Part shown: positions 36,585 to 45,488 of the stretch, piece by piece
How positions within the stretch are numbered: the stretch's first letter is position 1
Layout: every line of letters starts with the position of its first letter
Assembly: GCA_016794785.1 (NCBI GenBank)
Contig: JAEUHC010000015.1
Location: 186,001 to 250,000, forward strand
Direction of reading: 5' to 3'
Length of the DNA: 64,000 bases
Source of the DNA: Opitutaceae bacterium
GTDB taxonomy: Bacteria > Verrucomicrobiota > Verrucomicrobiia > Opitutales > Opitutaceae
The notes under the pieces: model-generated
What the model was told of the DNA's origin: nothing
Seen by the model: the letters and a program-made list of their open reading frames with translations, nothing else
Database searches by the model: none
Program-made: the position numbers and the translations under genes

Positions 36585-39500
36585 TCAGAACGTGCCCTTG
36601 ACGCCGATCGAATACTGCACGCCGAACTCCTCGTCGCGGAAGCCGTTCGCGTAGCGCGCGGAGGTCGGGCTGTATTGCTCGAGTGTCTGCGGCTGGTTGA
36701 GGATGTTGCGGGCGTTAGCGAAGAAGCGCAGGCGCTTGGAGTGGGTGTATTCGGCATTCACGTCCACGTTGTAGCGCGAGTCATAGTATTGATGAAAGCC
36801 GCCGCTGCCCGCGGGTGTGCCCGCGAGGTCGAATTGGGCGCCGGTGACGGCCTGGTTCTTCTGGCGGCCGCGATAGTTCCAGTTGAGCCGGACGCTGAAG
36901 GGGCGCTTGTTCCAGCTCAGGCTGAGATTGCCGCTCTTGGAAATGAAGCGTCGGAAGTCCGCGCCGTTGGCGCCCTCCAGGTGGAGCATGGTGCCGTTGG
37001 AGCTGAGGCTGAAGCTCTTTGCCCACTCCGGCAGGAAGCTGAATTTCATCGGCTGCACGTAGTTGAACTCCATGCCGGAGATGCGGGCGTCGCCGGCGTT
37101 GACGCGCGAGGAGACCGTCCAGTTGAGGTAGCGGTTGTCGAGGCCGAGCTCGGTGATGAGGCCGGGCGTGAGCGGGCCGTTGACGAGGCCCCAGAAATCC
37201 CGGAGCTCCTTGACGAAGGCGCCCACCTGCGCGACGCCGCCCTTGGTCGGGTAATACTCGAACGAGAGATCGAAGTTGTGCGCGGTCCAGGGTTTCAGGC
37301 CGGTGTTGCGGATGGTGATCGTGCCGGGCTGGTTGGGATCGGAGTCGTTTTCGTTGATGTCGGCGTTCGGGATGATGTCGGCGTAGTCGGGCCGGCCGAG
37401 GGTGCGCGCGTAGGCGAAACGCGCGAGGAAGTTGGACGTAAGGTTGTAAGTGAGGTGCAGGCTCGGATAGAAGTCGTCGTAGGAGCGTTCGCCGCGGTAG
37501 CCCCGCTCCACGCGGGTGAGGCTCAGCTCCTGGAGCGACCCGGCGGTGCCGGCGTCGACGCGGCGGACGCGCTGAATGCCGGGGGCGACGGGATCGCCGT
37601 CAACGTAGGCCCCACTGGCCGTGCGCTGAAAGACCGCGTCGGGATTGGCAAGGACGCCGAGGCCGGTGTCCTCGGTCTTTTCCCAACGCACGCCGGTGAC
37701 GAACTGCAGCCGGTTCTCGAGGAGCTTGCCGGAGAACTGCACGTAGCCGGCGGTGATGCGCTCGGTGATTTTTTCGGAGCCGTTGATGCGGTTCGTCTCG
37801 GCCTGCACGCCGGGCTGGGCCGTGCCCGTGGCCTGAACAAAGTGCGTGGGATTGGCGCGGAAGTAGTCGGCGAGCTTGTAGCCATCGACCCACTGGATCG
37901 GCGGCTCGCCATAGTAGGTGTCCTCGCCGAGGTAGTTGCTGTTGAGGAAAGGAGCCGCGTTGTCGTCGGCCGTGTTGGCGACGCGATCGGCGCCGACGAA
38001 GGTCCATTGCTCGTTGTAGCGGCGGTTGTCGCGATCCTCCTCGCGGACGGCGGCGCCGAATTTCAGCGCCATGGGATTGCGCGCGAGCGAGAGATGACGC
38101 TCAAGATCAAGGAACGCGCCCTTCATCTTGGCCTTGCCGTCGACGGGGCTGTTTTGCGCGGTGTTGAGATTGTAGTTGGAGAGCAGGTAGGGGTTGATGG
38201 CCGCGCCGGCGGTGTCGCGCACGGACCAGTCGTGGGCGGGGAAGTTGATGTTGTCGGCGCGGACGACGGAGACGCCGCGGAGCTGCGTGCCGATGTTGGA
38301 GAAGTGGCCCCGGGCGAGCTCGCGATACCACGTCTTGGATTTCGCGCCGTGAATGCCGGCGGTGGTGTCCCAGAGGCGGCCCTTGAAGGTGTATTTCACG
38401 TTCACGGCCTTGGTGTCGCCGAGTTTGTGACGCCATGAGCTGCCTTGGGTGACGGTGGCGCGGTTGCCGAGTCCGGTGGCGGCGGTGATCGTTCCGGTGG
38501 CGCTCTGCACGAACGTCGGGCCCCACAGCAGCGGCGTGCCGGTGGCGCTCGCGGAGGCGGGGTTGGTGCCGATGTTGAAGTTGAGGTTACGATTGCCGAA
38601 AAACGCCTTGTAGTAGTTGTCCTGCACGCTGACCGAGAGGACCGAGGTCGGGGAAATCTTCCAGTCGGCCTTGATGCTGATGGAGTCGCGGAAGGTGTTC
38701 TTCGGGCCGTCCTGCACCTGCCATTGCTGGAGGTAGGGGTTGGCCTGCGTAGCGCCGGCCTGGGCGTGGTTCCACGTCGTCTGCCAACGGTGCTGCTCGT
38801 TGAACTGATTTGAGCTCAGGCCGGTGATGACGAGGCCGAAGGTTTCGCTGACGGGCAGCGTGTAGTCGAAATCGAAACCGGGCAGCACCTTGAACGTGCT
38901 CTTGTTTCCGGGCCCGGGGGTGCGCCGGAAGAGATCGGTGTCCTCGCTGTTGAAACTGAAGTAGCCGCGGTAGTTGAACTGCGCGCCTTTACGCTCGAAA
39001 GCGTTCTTGCTGATCATGTTGATGCTGCCGCCGAGCGAGTCGGACGGCGTGTCGGGCGTCGGCACCTTGGCGACTTCGACGCGCGCCATGTTGTTGATCG
39101 AGACCTGCTCGAATTCGAACACGCGGTTCGAGTTGCCCGACACGGAGCTGGTCATGCGCATCCCATCCACGGAGACGTTGGTAAACGTGTCCGCAAAGCC
39201 GCGCACCGAGACGGTGCGCACATCGGCCGCCACATAGTCGACGGTGATGCCGGGGAGATATTTCAAGAACTCGCCGACGTTGCCCTCGGTGACGTCGCCA
39301 AACGCATCGGCCGCCATGACGACCTTCACATTGGGCGAGTAGCGCTGCTCGTTGATCGCGATGGCACTGCCCTCAAACTCGCGCTGCGCTGCGACCTTGA
39401 ACACGTCGAGCTGCACGGCCTGCTCCTTGCCATAGCGTTCGACGCTGGTGAGTTCGAAGTTCACCTGGGCTGCCTGGCCGGCGAGCACCGTGACGCTCTC

Positions 39501-39779
39501 CACCTTGGGGTCCAGGCCGGTGAAAACGACGCGCACCCGCACGGGACCAGGCGGCACACCGTTGATGCGGTAGGCGCCAAACTCGTTGGTTTGCGTCTCA
39601 AGCGAGGTGCCTTCGATGGCGACTCGGGCGTTGTTCAGGTATTTGCCGCTACCGGCGTTGAAAACGCGGCCCTCCACCATGCCAGGGGTGGATTGGGCAA
39701 ACGCGGTGAAGGCGAAGAACATCCCGGCCAGAGCCAGGCCAAGGCGTGCGATGACGGTTGGGTGCGATGGGGTTTTCAT
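36585..39779 (-). CDS. TonB-dependent receptor (SusC-like), third copy
   Basis: A 1064-residue outer-membrane receptor from ATG 39779: signal peptide (GLALAGMFFAFTAFAQ), carboxypeptidase-regulatory domain (MVEGRVFNAGSGKYLNNARV), plug (NEQRYSPNVKVVMAADAFG; GEFLKYLPGITVDYVAAD), long barrel, and a GVKGTF end with aromatic last residue. The plug is close in sequence to the other three receptors in this window. A further ATG at 39839 would only add a charged extension before the signal peptide. It is followed by the ceramidase-like gene, which may act on the same ligand class. Confidence 0.93.
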   Translation of the reverse strand: MKTPSHPTVIARLGLALAGMFFAFTAFAQSTPGMVEGRVFNAGSGKYLNNARVAIEGTSLETQTNEFGAYRINGVPPGPVRVRVVFTGLDPKVESVTVLAGQAAQVNFELTSVERYGKEQAVQLDVFKVAAQREFEGSAIAINEQRYSPNVKVVMAADAFGDVTEGNVGEFLKYLPGITVDYVAADVRTVSVRGFADTFTNVSVDGMRMTSSVSGNSNRVFEFEQVSINNMARVEVAKVPTPDTPSDSLGGSINMISKNAFERKGAQFNYRGYFSFNSEDTDLFRRTPGPGNKSTFKVLPGFDFDYTLPVSETFGLVITGLSSNQFNEQHRWQTTWNHAQAGATQANPYLQQWQVQDGPKNTFRDSISIKADWKISPTSVLSVSVQDNYYKAFFGNRNLNFNIGTNPASASATGTPLLWGPTFVQSATGTITAATGLGNRATVTQGSSWRHKLGDTKAVNVKYTFKGRLWDTTAGIHGAKSKTWYRELARGHFSNIGTQLRGVSVVRADNINFPAHDWSVRDTAGAAINPYLLSNYNLNTAQNSPVDGKAKMKGAFLDLERHLSLARNPMALKFGAAVREEDRDNRRYNEQWTFVGADRVANTADDNAAPFLNSNYLGEDTYYGEPPIQWVDGYKLADYFRANPTHFVQATGTAQPGVQAETNRINGSEKITERITAGYVQFSGKLLENRLQFVTGVRWEKTEDTGLGVLANPDAVFQRTASGAYVDGDPVAPGIQRVRRVDAGTAGSLQELSLTRVERGYRGERSYDDFYPSLHLTYNLTSNFLARFAYARTLGRPDYADIIPNADINENDSDPNQPGTITIRNTGLKPWTAHNFDLSFEYYPTKGGVAQVGAFVKELRDFWGLVNGPLTPGLITELGLDNRYLNWTVSSRVNAGDARISGMEFNYVQPMKFSFLPEWAKSFSLSSNGTMLHLEGANGADFRRFISKSGNLSLSWNKRPFSVRLNWNYRGRQKNQAVTGAQFDLAGTPAGSGGFHQYYDSRYNVDVNAEYTHSKRLRFFANARNILNQPQTLEQYSPTSARYANGFRDEEFGVQYSIGVKGTF

Positions 39780-39988
39780 GGAAAATCGGGGAGTGACAAT
39801 CCGTTTTGCGGATGGGCTGCCGCGCCTAGAATCCATCAAGCAAACGGTCCGCCGGGCGGAGACACCGCATTTTTTTGCCGGACGGGAAGGCGAGATTTCG
39901 TGAGGCGATGGTCTGCGTCAGCAGTGACACCTGAGAACTGGCTTGTGCGCAGGCTTGGCGGACTGCTGTCGCTCGTGGATGATGCGGC

Positions 39989-41143
39989 ATGCGCACCTTT
40001 TCCCGGTTTGTGCTCCTGTTGATCATCCCGGCGTGCATCGCATGCGCGCAAGTGGCCGGCGTGCATCGTGCCGCCAAACCGATGGGCGATGGGACGGCCT
40101 TCTTCGCTCGTGTGCCGGATGCGCCGCTGGTTTTCACCGGGCAGATTTTTGCTCCGCAGATGGGCGGCGAGATTCGGGCCGAGTGCGAAGGGGCGTTGGA
40201 TGCGTTGGCCGCCACGCTGGCCAACGCGGGCAGCGACCTCGCCCACGTCGCGCGTCTCACGGTCTACGCGGCGGAAGCCGAGGCGACCGTGGCGGCCGAG
40301 GCCGCCATCGCGCAGCGTTTCGCCGCCGCCCCGGTGGCGCTTACGATCGTGCGCACGCCCTTGGCGCGGGCCGGGGCGTGGGTCGGATTCGAGGCGGTGG
40401 CGGTGTCCTCTCGGACGGAGCCCGGCGTCGCGGTATTGTCGAGCGAGGCCGCGGTGCTGCCGGCCGGAGGGAAAATTTTCATCTCAGGCCAGGCCGTGCG
40501 CGGCGCGGATCTGGCGACGGCCTCCCGGCTCACCATGGCGGGCCTGCACCGCAGTCTCACGCACCTGAGCCTGGCGGCGGCGGATGTCGTGCAAGTGAAG
40601 GCGTTCATCCGGCCCTTCGCCGGGCATGCGGCCGCCGTCCGCGCCATCGCGGAAAGTTTCGGGTCCGGCACCGTGCCGCCGATTGTGGTGATGGAGTGGG
40701 TGAGCGAACTTCACGCCGAGATCGAGTTGGTGGCGGCGGCTCGCTCGATTCGGGCGCCGGAAGGCGAGACCGTCGTGCATTCCAGGCTGCCGTGGCTCAC
40801 GCCATCGCCTCGCTACAGCCATGTCGCGCTTGTGCCGGCCGGCGTGCCCTTGATCTTTATCGGAGCCATCGAGTCGGATGCCGGGGGTGATCCCCGGGCG
40901 CAGATGAAGGCGATTTTCGAGCGCATCGGCTCGGTGCTGTTTGATGCGGGCGGCAGCTATCGGAACCTCGCCAAGGCGACCTACTATCTGCACGCCCCGC
41001 CCACGCGCGCGCTGCTGGGCGAGATCCGCGGAGTCTATTTCGACTCCACCCGGCCACCGGCGGCCTCGGCTTTGCAGGTCGCCGCGCCCGCCCACGCCGG
41101 ACGAGCGGCCGCGATCGAGTTAATCGCCGTGCCGGTCAAGTAG
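39989..41143 (+). CDS. Exported protein with three tandem RidA/YjgF-like domains
   Basis: A 384-residue protein with a hydrophobic leader (FSRFVLLLIIPACIACAQ); the cysteines leave a lipoprotein possible, but no good lipobox is seen. Three RidA-like repeats follow: residues ~45-140 (ALDALAATLANAGSDLAHVA), ~145-255 (GGKIFISGQAVRGADLATAS; VVQVKAFIRPFAG) and ~265-382 (IFERIGSVLFDAGGSYRNLA). Single RidA proteins deaminate reactive enamines in the cytoplasm. A triple exported version is unusual, and I do not see the canonical active-site Arg pattern clearly in each repeat. It is divergent from the TonB receptor gene with a 209-bp spacer. Confidence 0.8.
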   Translation: MRTFSRFVLLLIIPACIACAQVAGVHRAAKPMGDGTAFFARVPDAPLVFTGQIFAPQMGGEIRAECEGALDALAATLANAGSDLAHVARLTVYAAEAEATVAAEAAIAQRFAAAPVALTIVRTPLARAGAWVGFEAVAVSSRTEPGVAVLSSEAAVLPAGGKIFISGQAVRGADLATASRLTMAGLHRSLTHLSLAAADVVQVKAFIRPFAGHAAAVRAIAESFGSGTVPPIVVMEWVSELHAEIELVAAARSIRAPEGETVVHSRLPWLTPSPRYSHVALVPAGVPLIFIGAIESDAGGDPRAQMKAIFERIGSVLFDAGGSYRNLAKATYYLHAPPTRALLGEIRGVYFDSTRPPAASALQVAAPAHAGRAAAIELIAVPVK

Positions 41144-41206
41144 GCGGAGGACACGATTTGCGCTTCTCACGTTCCGCGCCGTCTGCCACGGTCCCGCGCG
41201 ATTCAG

Positions 41207-41848
41207 ATGCCCACCTCCACCCCGGTTCAGCGCAACCCCGACCGCACCCGCCGTCGAATCCTGCAGGCCGCCATCAAGCTCTTTGCGACGCATGGCTTCC
41301 ACGCCGTCTCGGTCGACGAGATCGTCGGGCGCGCGGCGGTCAACAAGCGGATGGTCTATCATTATTTTGGCAGCAAGGACGCGCTCTTTGAGGCGGCGCT
41401 CGCGGAGGTCTACCGTCGGATCGAGGCCATCGAGTTCGGAGCTGTCGAGCAGGGGAGCAACCCGCGCGAGAAGCTGGCCCGGCTGCTTGAGAGCTACTTT
41501 GCGTTTCTGGACGCCGAGCCCGAGTTCACGCGGCTGCTGCAATGGGAGAACCTGGAGAAAGGCCGTCATCTCACGAAGGAGAATCACCTGCTGAGCAAGA
41601 ACCCGTTCTTCACGCGCTTCCGGGCAATCGTCGAGGATGGTGTGGCGGCGGGCGACTTTCGCGCCGACCTGGATGTCACGCACCTGATGATCCACTTCAT
41701 CGGGCTCTGTTTCATCTACCACTCGAACCGGTTTTCGCTCTCCCAGAGCCTCGAACTCGATCTGGGCGATGCGGCCGTGAAGCAGCGCGGGCTGCGGCAG
41801 GTGCTGCGGCTCGTCTTCGACGGGATCGCCCGGCCCGCGCGCTCGTAG
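41207..41848 (+). CDS. TetR-family transcriptional regulator
   Basis: A 213-residue regulator. The helix-turn-helix is clear at residues ~12-58: IKLFATHGFHAVSVDEIVGR followed by AVNKRMVYHYFGSKDALFEA. The C-terminal ligand domain is helical, with LLESYFAFLDAEPEFTRLLQ and a final IGLCFIYHSNRFSLSQ. It lies 63 bp after the triple-RidA gene and is convergent with the amino-sugar operon, ending 4 bp from it. The target may be the RidA gene, the sugar operon or itself; no palindrome near the start decides this. Confidence 0.9.
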   Translation: MPTSTPVQRNPDRTRRRILQAAIKLFATHGFHAVSVDEIVGRAAVNKRMVYHYFGSKDALFEAALAEVYRRIEAIEFGAVEQGSNPREKLARLLESYFAFLDAEPEFTRLLQWENLEKGRHLTKENHLLSKNPFFTRFRAIVEDGVAAGDFRADLDVTHLMIHFIGLCFIYHSNRFSLSQSLELDLGDAAVKQRGLRQVLRLVFDGIARPARS

Positions 41849-41852
41849 GCTT

Positions 41853-42743
41853 TCAGAGCGTCTCGACTAGCGCGCGGAGATTGTGGAAGCAGATCCGGCT
41901 GGCGGCCTCGCCACCCTGCGAGAAACCGTAGCCGGCCGGGAGGTGCAGCATCGCGTCGTCGATTTTTTTCAGACGCCAGTGCGTCTCGAGCGAGAACATC
42001 CCGCGATAGCCGGCGGCGCGCGCGGCCCCGAGATGGCCGCGCCAATCCACCTCGCCGATGCCGAGCGGCGTGCCCACGGCGAGGAGCGCCCCGGGGGTGG
42101 CGGGCGGGCGGCGGATCGAGTCCTTCACATGCAGATGGAAGAGCCGCGGCGCGAGGCGTGTGAGGTTCGCGGGAACGGGCGCGGCGGCGCCGGGGATGTA
42201 GAGGACGTTGCACGGATCCCAGATCGCGCCGAACTGATCGGCGGGCAGGCGGGCGAGGATGGCCTCCATCTCCTCGACCGTGCCGGTGAGGCAGGAATGC
42301 TCGTTCTCGATGCCGATGCGCATGCCCGAGCCGCGCGCGATTTCGCCGAGGCCACGGACGTGCTCAGCTACCCGCTCGAGGCGACTCGCCTCCAGCGGAT
42401 CGGGCTGGCGGAGGAAGGTGAAGACGCGCAGCAGGTCCGCGCCGAGGGCTTTCGCCGTGTCGAGGCTGCGCTTGAAAATCTCGCGGTGCTCGGCGATGGC
42501 CGTGGCGTCGTCGAGGGCGCACTTGAAGACGGGCGTGGAGCAGCCGAAGATTTTCCAACCCTCTTCGCGGGCCGCGGCACCGATGGCGGCGATGTCCTCA
42601 CGGGTCAGGTCCTTGAAGGCGCGGCCGGCGAAGCTGCGCAGCTCAATGCCCGGCAATCCGAACTCGCGCACGAAGGCGCGGAGCACGGGCAGGTCCTGCG
42701 AGACCTCGTCGGAGATAAAGGTAAAGTGGTCGGGAAATTTCAT
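41853..42743 (-). CDS. Sugar phosphate isomerase/epimerase family protein
   Basis: A 296-residue TIM barrel of the xylose-isomerase-like family. The metal-binding blocks are visible: IGIENEHSCLTGT near residue 152, GAIWDPCNV near 183, RLFHLHVKDS near 210 and MFSLETHW near 254, supplying Glu, Asp, His and Glu ligands. No signal peptide is present, so it acts in the cytoplasm. The ATG overlaps the stop of the Gfo/Idh gene by ATGA. It is the last gene of the seven-gene amino-sugar operon. The substrate is unknown; isomerisation or epimerisation of a keto or inosose-type sugar is typical. Confidence 0.88.
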   Translation of the reverse strand: MKFPDHFTFISDEVSQDLPVLRAFVREFGLPGIELRSFAGRAFKDLTREDIAAIGAAAREEGWKIFGCSTPVFKCALDDATAIAEHREIFKRSLDTAKALGADLLRVFTFLRQPDPLEASRLERVAEHVRGLGEIARGSGMRIGIENEHSCLTGTVEEMEAILARLPADQFGAIWDPCNVLYIPGAAAPVPANLTRLAPRLFHLHVKDSIRRPPATPGALLAVGTPLGIGEVDWRGHLGAARAAGYRGMFSLETHWRLKKIDDAMLHLPAGYGFSQGGEAASRICFHNLRALVETL

Positions 42744-43720
42744 TTTTGGGCTTGGGCGAGTTTCATCACGTCGGCGATTGCGACCGGCGCGCCGCCGCGC
42801 CGTTTGCTTTCGTCGGCCGCCTCCATGAAGGCGAGGATCTCGATCGTGGTGTCGAGGGGCACGGGCGGGACGCCGGTCTGGAAGAACTTCATGATCTCCA
42901 GGGTGAGGCCGCGGTAGCTGTGTTTCTCGCCGGCGGTCACGGCTCCCTTGGTGCCAAGAATGGTGAGCCCGTAGCCTTTGTAGCCATTGCGATTGCCCTG
43001 CATGGTGCCGACGCGGCCATCGGCCCAGACGCCGGTGACGACGTCGGCGTCGGCCGTCTGCGTGCGCACGAGGCGGATGCAGCCCGGCCCCATCACGGTG
43101 TAGAGCGCCTCGACGGCGTGGATCCCATACCAGAAAAGATCGGGGTGGCTTTTCTCATACTCGGCCGGGCCGACGGAATAGACGGACTTCACGGCGCCGA
43201 TTTTCTCGAGCTTGGGCGCGAGCGGCTCGGGGCCGTAGCGGAGCGAGGAGGAGCTGAAGACCGGGATGCCGTGCTCGCGCGCGAGCCGTGCAATCTCGAG
43301 GCCGTCGCGCAGCGAGCCGGCGAGGGGCTTGTCGATGAACACGGGTTTCTTCGCCGCAAGTGTGCGCTTGAACTGTTCGAGGTGCGGCCGGCCATCGACG
43401 CTCTCGATCAGGATCGCATCGACGTTGCGCGCGAGCTCCTCGATCGAGTCGTAGAGCTTCACGCCGTAGGTCTCGGTGAGCTGCTTCGTGAAACCGTCGA
43501 TGCGGGTCGCGCTCGAAGGGATGTCCGGACTGCCGCCCTTGAACGCGGCGACGACGCGCCCGCCGGGCACGTGGTCAGGCGTCTTGGGGTCGTTGTAAAC
43601 CTTGGTGAACGCGATGACGTGCGAGGTATCGAGGCCGATCAGGCCGAGGCGCAGGTCGGCGGCGGAGATGCCGACGTGAAGGAGCGCGAGCAGCGCGGCG
43701 AGGGTAAGAGGGTTTTTCAT
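42740..43720 (-). CDS. Exported Gfo/Idh/MocA-family oxidoreductase
   Basis: A 326-residue protein starting with a Sec-type signal peptide (LTLAALLALLHVGISAA) directly before the Rossmann start LRLGLIGLDTSH. The DKPLAGSLRDGL motif near residue 132 replaces the usual EKP lysine motif of the family, and VGPAEYEKSHPDLFWYGIHA near 200 contains the expected catalytic histidine region. The fold binds NAD(P) and oxidises or reduces sugars. Export is inferred from the leader; periplasmic members carry tightly bound cofactor. The start at 43720 overlaps the NagB stop (ATGA). An upstream extension is excluded because it is out of character and would overlap NagB. Confidence 0.85.
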   Translation of the reverse strand: MKNPLTLAALLALLHVGISAADLRLGLIGLDTSHVIAFTKVYNDPKTPDHVPGGRVVAAFKGGSPDIPSSATRIDGFTKQLTETYGVKLYDSIEELARNVDAILIESVDGRPHLEQFKRTLAAKKPVFIDKPLAGSLRDGLEIARLAREHGIPVFSSSSLRYGPEPLAPKLEKIGAVKSVYSVGPAEYEKSHPDLFWYGIHAVEALYTVMGPGCIRLVRTQTADADVVTGVWADGRVGTMQGNRNGYKGYGLTILGTKGAVTAGEKHSYRGLTLEIMKFFQTGVPPVPLDTTIEILAFMEAADESKRRGGAPVAIADVMKLAQAQK

Positions 43721-44520
43721 GGAGCCGGGGAGGAGAGAAGCGCGGAGGCCGCACGATCGATGAAGAGGGTGGCGGCGGGATGCAAACGCAGGATCGAGGC
43801 GGGGCACGCGGTCGTGATCGGGCCCTCGACGGTGGCGCGCACGGCGGAGGCCTTGCGGGGACCGGGCACGTGGATGCTCAGGCGCGTCGCGCGACGGAAG
43901 ACCGACACGGTGAGCGTGAAGGCGTGGCGCGGCACGGCGTCGAAGTTGGGGAAACATCCGTCGGCGACCTGCTGCTCGCGGCACGCGCGGTCGAGCTCGA
44001 CCACCTTCACCAGCTGCGGGTCTTCGAAATCGGCGACCGGTGGATCGTTGAAGGCGATGTGGCCGTTTTCGCCGATGCCGAGGGCGATGAGATCGATGGG
44101 TTTTTCTGCGAGCAGCGCGCTGTAGCGGGCGGCGACGGCCGCGGCGTCGGGCTCCTCGGCCGGCAAGGGGTGAAAGCGACCGATCTTCACCTGCGATAGA
44201 AAGTGCTCGTGGAGGTAGCGGCGGAAGCTCTGCGGATGCGTGCCGGCGAGGCCCACGTAGTCATCCATGTGAAACGCCGTGACGCGGCTCCAATCCACAG
44301 CGGTGTGGCCCGTGCGCGAGACGGTGAGCAGCGACGAGAGAAATTCGTTCTGCGAAGGCGCGCACGCAAAGATCACGCGGGCCTCGCCGCGTGCGGCGAT
44401 GACATCGTGCAGGTAGGCTGCGGCGGCTTGGGCGGCGGCGAGCCCGAGCGCCGGACGGTCGGCATGGACTTCGACGGCGAGGCGGCCGGCGGTGAAGTAG
44501 CGGGAGGGTTGAGCGGTCAT
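43717..44520 (-). CDS. nagB: Glucosamine-6-phosphate deaminase-like protein
   Basis: A 267-residue protein of the NagB family, the usual length. The catalytic block TAFHMDDYVGLAGTHPQSF lies near residue 79 and LGIGENGHIAFNDP near 140. NagB converts glucosamine-6-phosphate to fructose-6-phosphate and ammonia in the cytoplasm. Compared with the E. coli motif, the Asp before GH is Asn and the later Glu is Asp, so kinetics or substrate may differ. It starts 8 bp after the NagA gene and overlaps the Gfo/Idh gene by ATGA. The N-terminal start at 44520 is the only ATG consistent with the family. Confidence 0.88.
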   Translation of the reverse strand: MTAQPSRYFTAGRLAVEVHADRPALGLAAAQAAAAYLHDVIAARGEARVIFACAPSQNEFLSSLLTVSRTGHTAVDWSRVTAFHMDDYVGLAGTHPQSFRRYLHEHFLSQVKIGRFHPLPAEEPDAAAVAARYSALLAEKPIDLIALGIGENGHIAFNDPPVADFEDPQLVKVVELDRACREQQVADGCFPNFDAVPRHAFTLTVSVFRRATRLSIHVPGPRKASAVRATVEGPITTACPASILRLHPAATLFIDRAASALLSSPAP

Positions 44521-44528
44521 GAAGGAGG

Positions 44529-45473
44529 TTAGGTCGGCAGCGTCACGCCGAAGGCGCGTGCGGCGGCGGTCGACCAGAGATGGGCGGACTCGTCGGCGGC
44601 GAGCCCGAGGTAGGCAGCCGTGCGGCGCACGCCTTCGTCGGGCGTGAGGGTGGAGCCGGCAAAGCCGCCTCCGCCGGGCTGGCGGGCGATGCCATCGGCG
44701 CCGATCTCGAGAGAGAAGCGGCCGATCGCGTAACGGCCGGGGCCCATGCCGGCGCCGGCCATCGCGTCGGTTGTGAAGAGGACTTTGCCTGGCGGCTTGG
44801 CGCGAAAAAAATTCCTCAGAGTGAAAGGCGGCAAATGCACGCCATCCGGGATGAGGCACGCGGTCAGTTCATCGCGGGCGAGCAGGCGCTGGATGATGTT
44901 GTCGTGCCGGTGCAGCGTGAGTGGCGTGCCATTGCCGACGTGCGTGGCGAAGCGCGCACCCGCGCGGATGGCGGCGTCGATGTCGGCCTCGGAGGCGTTG
45001 GTGTGGCCGAGGGAAACCTGCACGCCGGCGGACACGATCGCGGCGATGCATTCGGCGCTGCCGGGCCACTCGGGGGCGAGGGTGATGAGGCGGATGTGGC
45101 CGCCTGCGGCGGTTTGCAGGCGTTCGAACTCCGCGATCGACGGCGCGTGCATCGGTTCCGCGGGATGGGCCCCGCGGTAGCCGGGCTCCGGGCTGAGCCA
45201 CGGCCCCTCGATATGGTAGCCGGCTATCATGCGAGCGCAGGCGGGCGAGGCCGCACGGTGCTTTTCAAACTGCTCCAGCCGTCGGCAGTGCTCGTCGATC
45301 GTGTCGGTGATCAACGTCAGCAGGATCGCGGCGACGCCGTGGCGGCGCAGGACGCCGACCGCGTGCTCCAGTTCGTGGAGCGAGACGTGCGGCGCTTGGA
45401 AGTCGACGCCGCCAAAGCCGTTGACTTGAAAATCAAACCAGCGGGGCGGGGGCAGGGCGGCGACGGGGTTCAT
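44529..45473 (-). CDS. nagA: N-acetylglucosamine-6-phosphate deacetylase-like protein
   Basis: A 314-residue amidohydrolase-fold protein. NagA motifs: DFQVNGFGGVDF near residue 14, YHIEGPWLSPEPGYRGAH near 88 (metal Glu), VSLGHTNASEADID near 157 (metal His), THVGNG near 180 (HLFNAM in classical NagA) and FTTDAMAGAGM near 239 (catalytic Asp). NagA removes the acetyl group from N-acetylglucosamine-6-phosphate, feeding NagB encoded 8 bp downstream. It is about 65 residues shorter than usual because the N-terminal half of the small beta domain is absent. It may use a related N-acetylated sugar. No NagK or PTS gene is seen in the window. Confidence 0.85.
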   Translation of the reverse strand: MNPVAALPPPRWFDFQVNGFGGVDFQAPHVSLHELEHAVGVLRRHGVAAILLTLITDTIDEHCRRLEQFEKHRAASPACARMIAGYHIEGPWLSPEPGYRGAHPAEPMHAPSIAEFERLQTAAGGHIRLITLAPEWPGSAECIAAIVSAGVQVSLGHTNASEADIDAAIRAGARFATHVGNGTPLTLHRHDNIIQRLLARDELTACLIPDGVHLPPFTLRNFFRAKPPGKVLFTTDAMAGAGMGPGRYAIGRFSLEIGADGIARQPGGGGFAGSTLTPDEGVRRTAAYLGLAADESAHLWSTAAARAFGVTLPT

Positions 45474-45488
45474 GCGGTGCGGGAAAAA

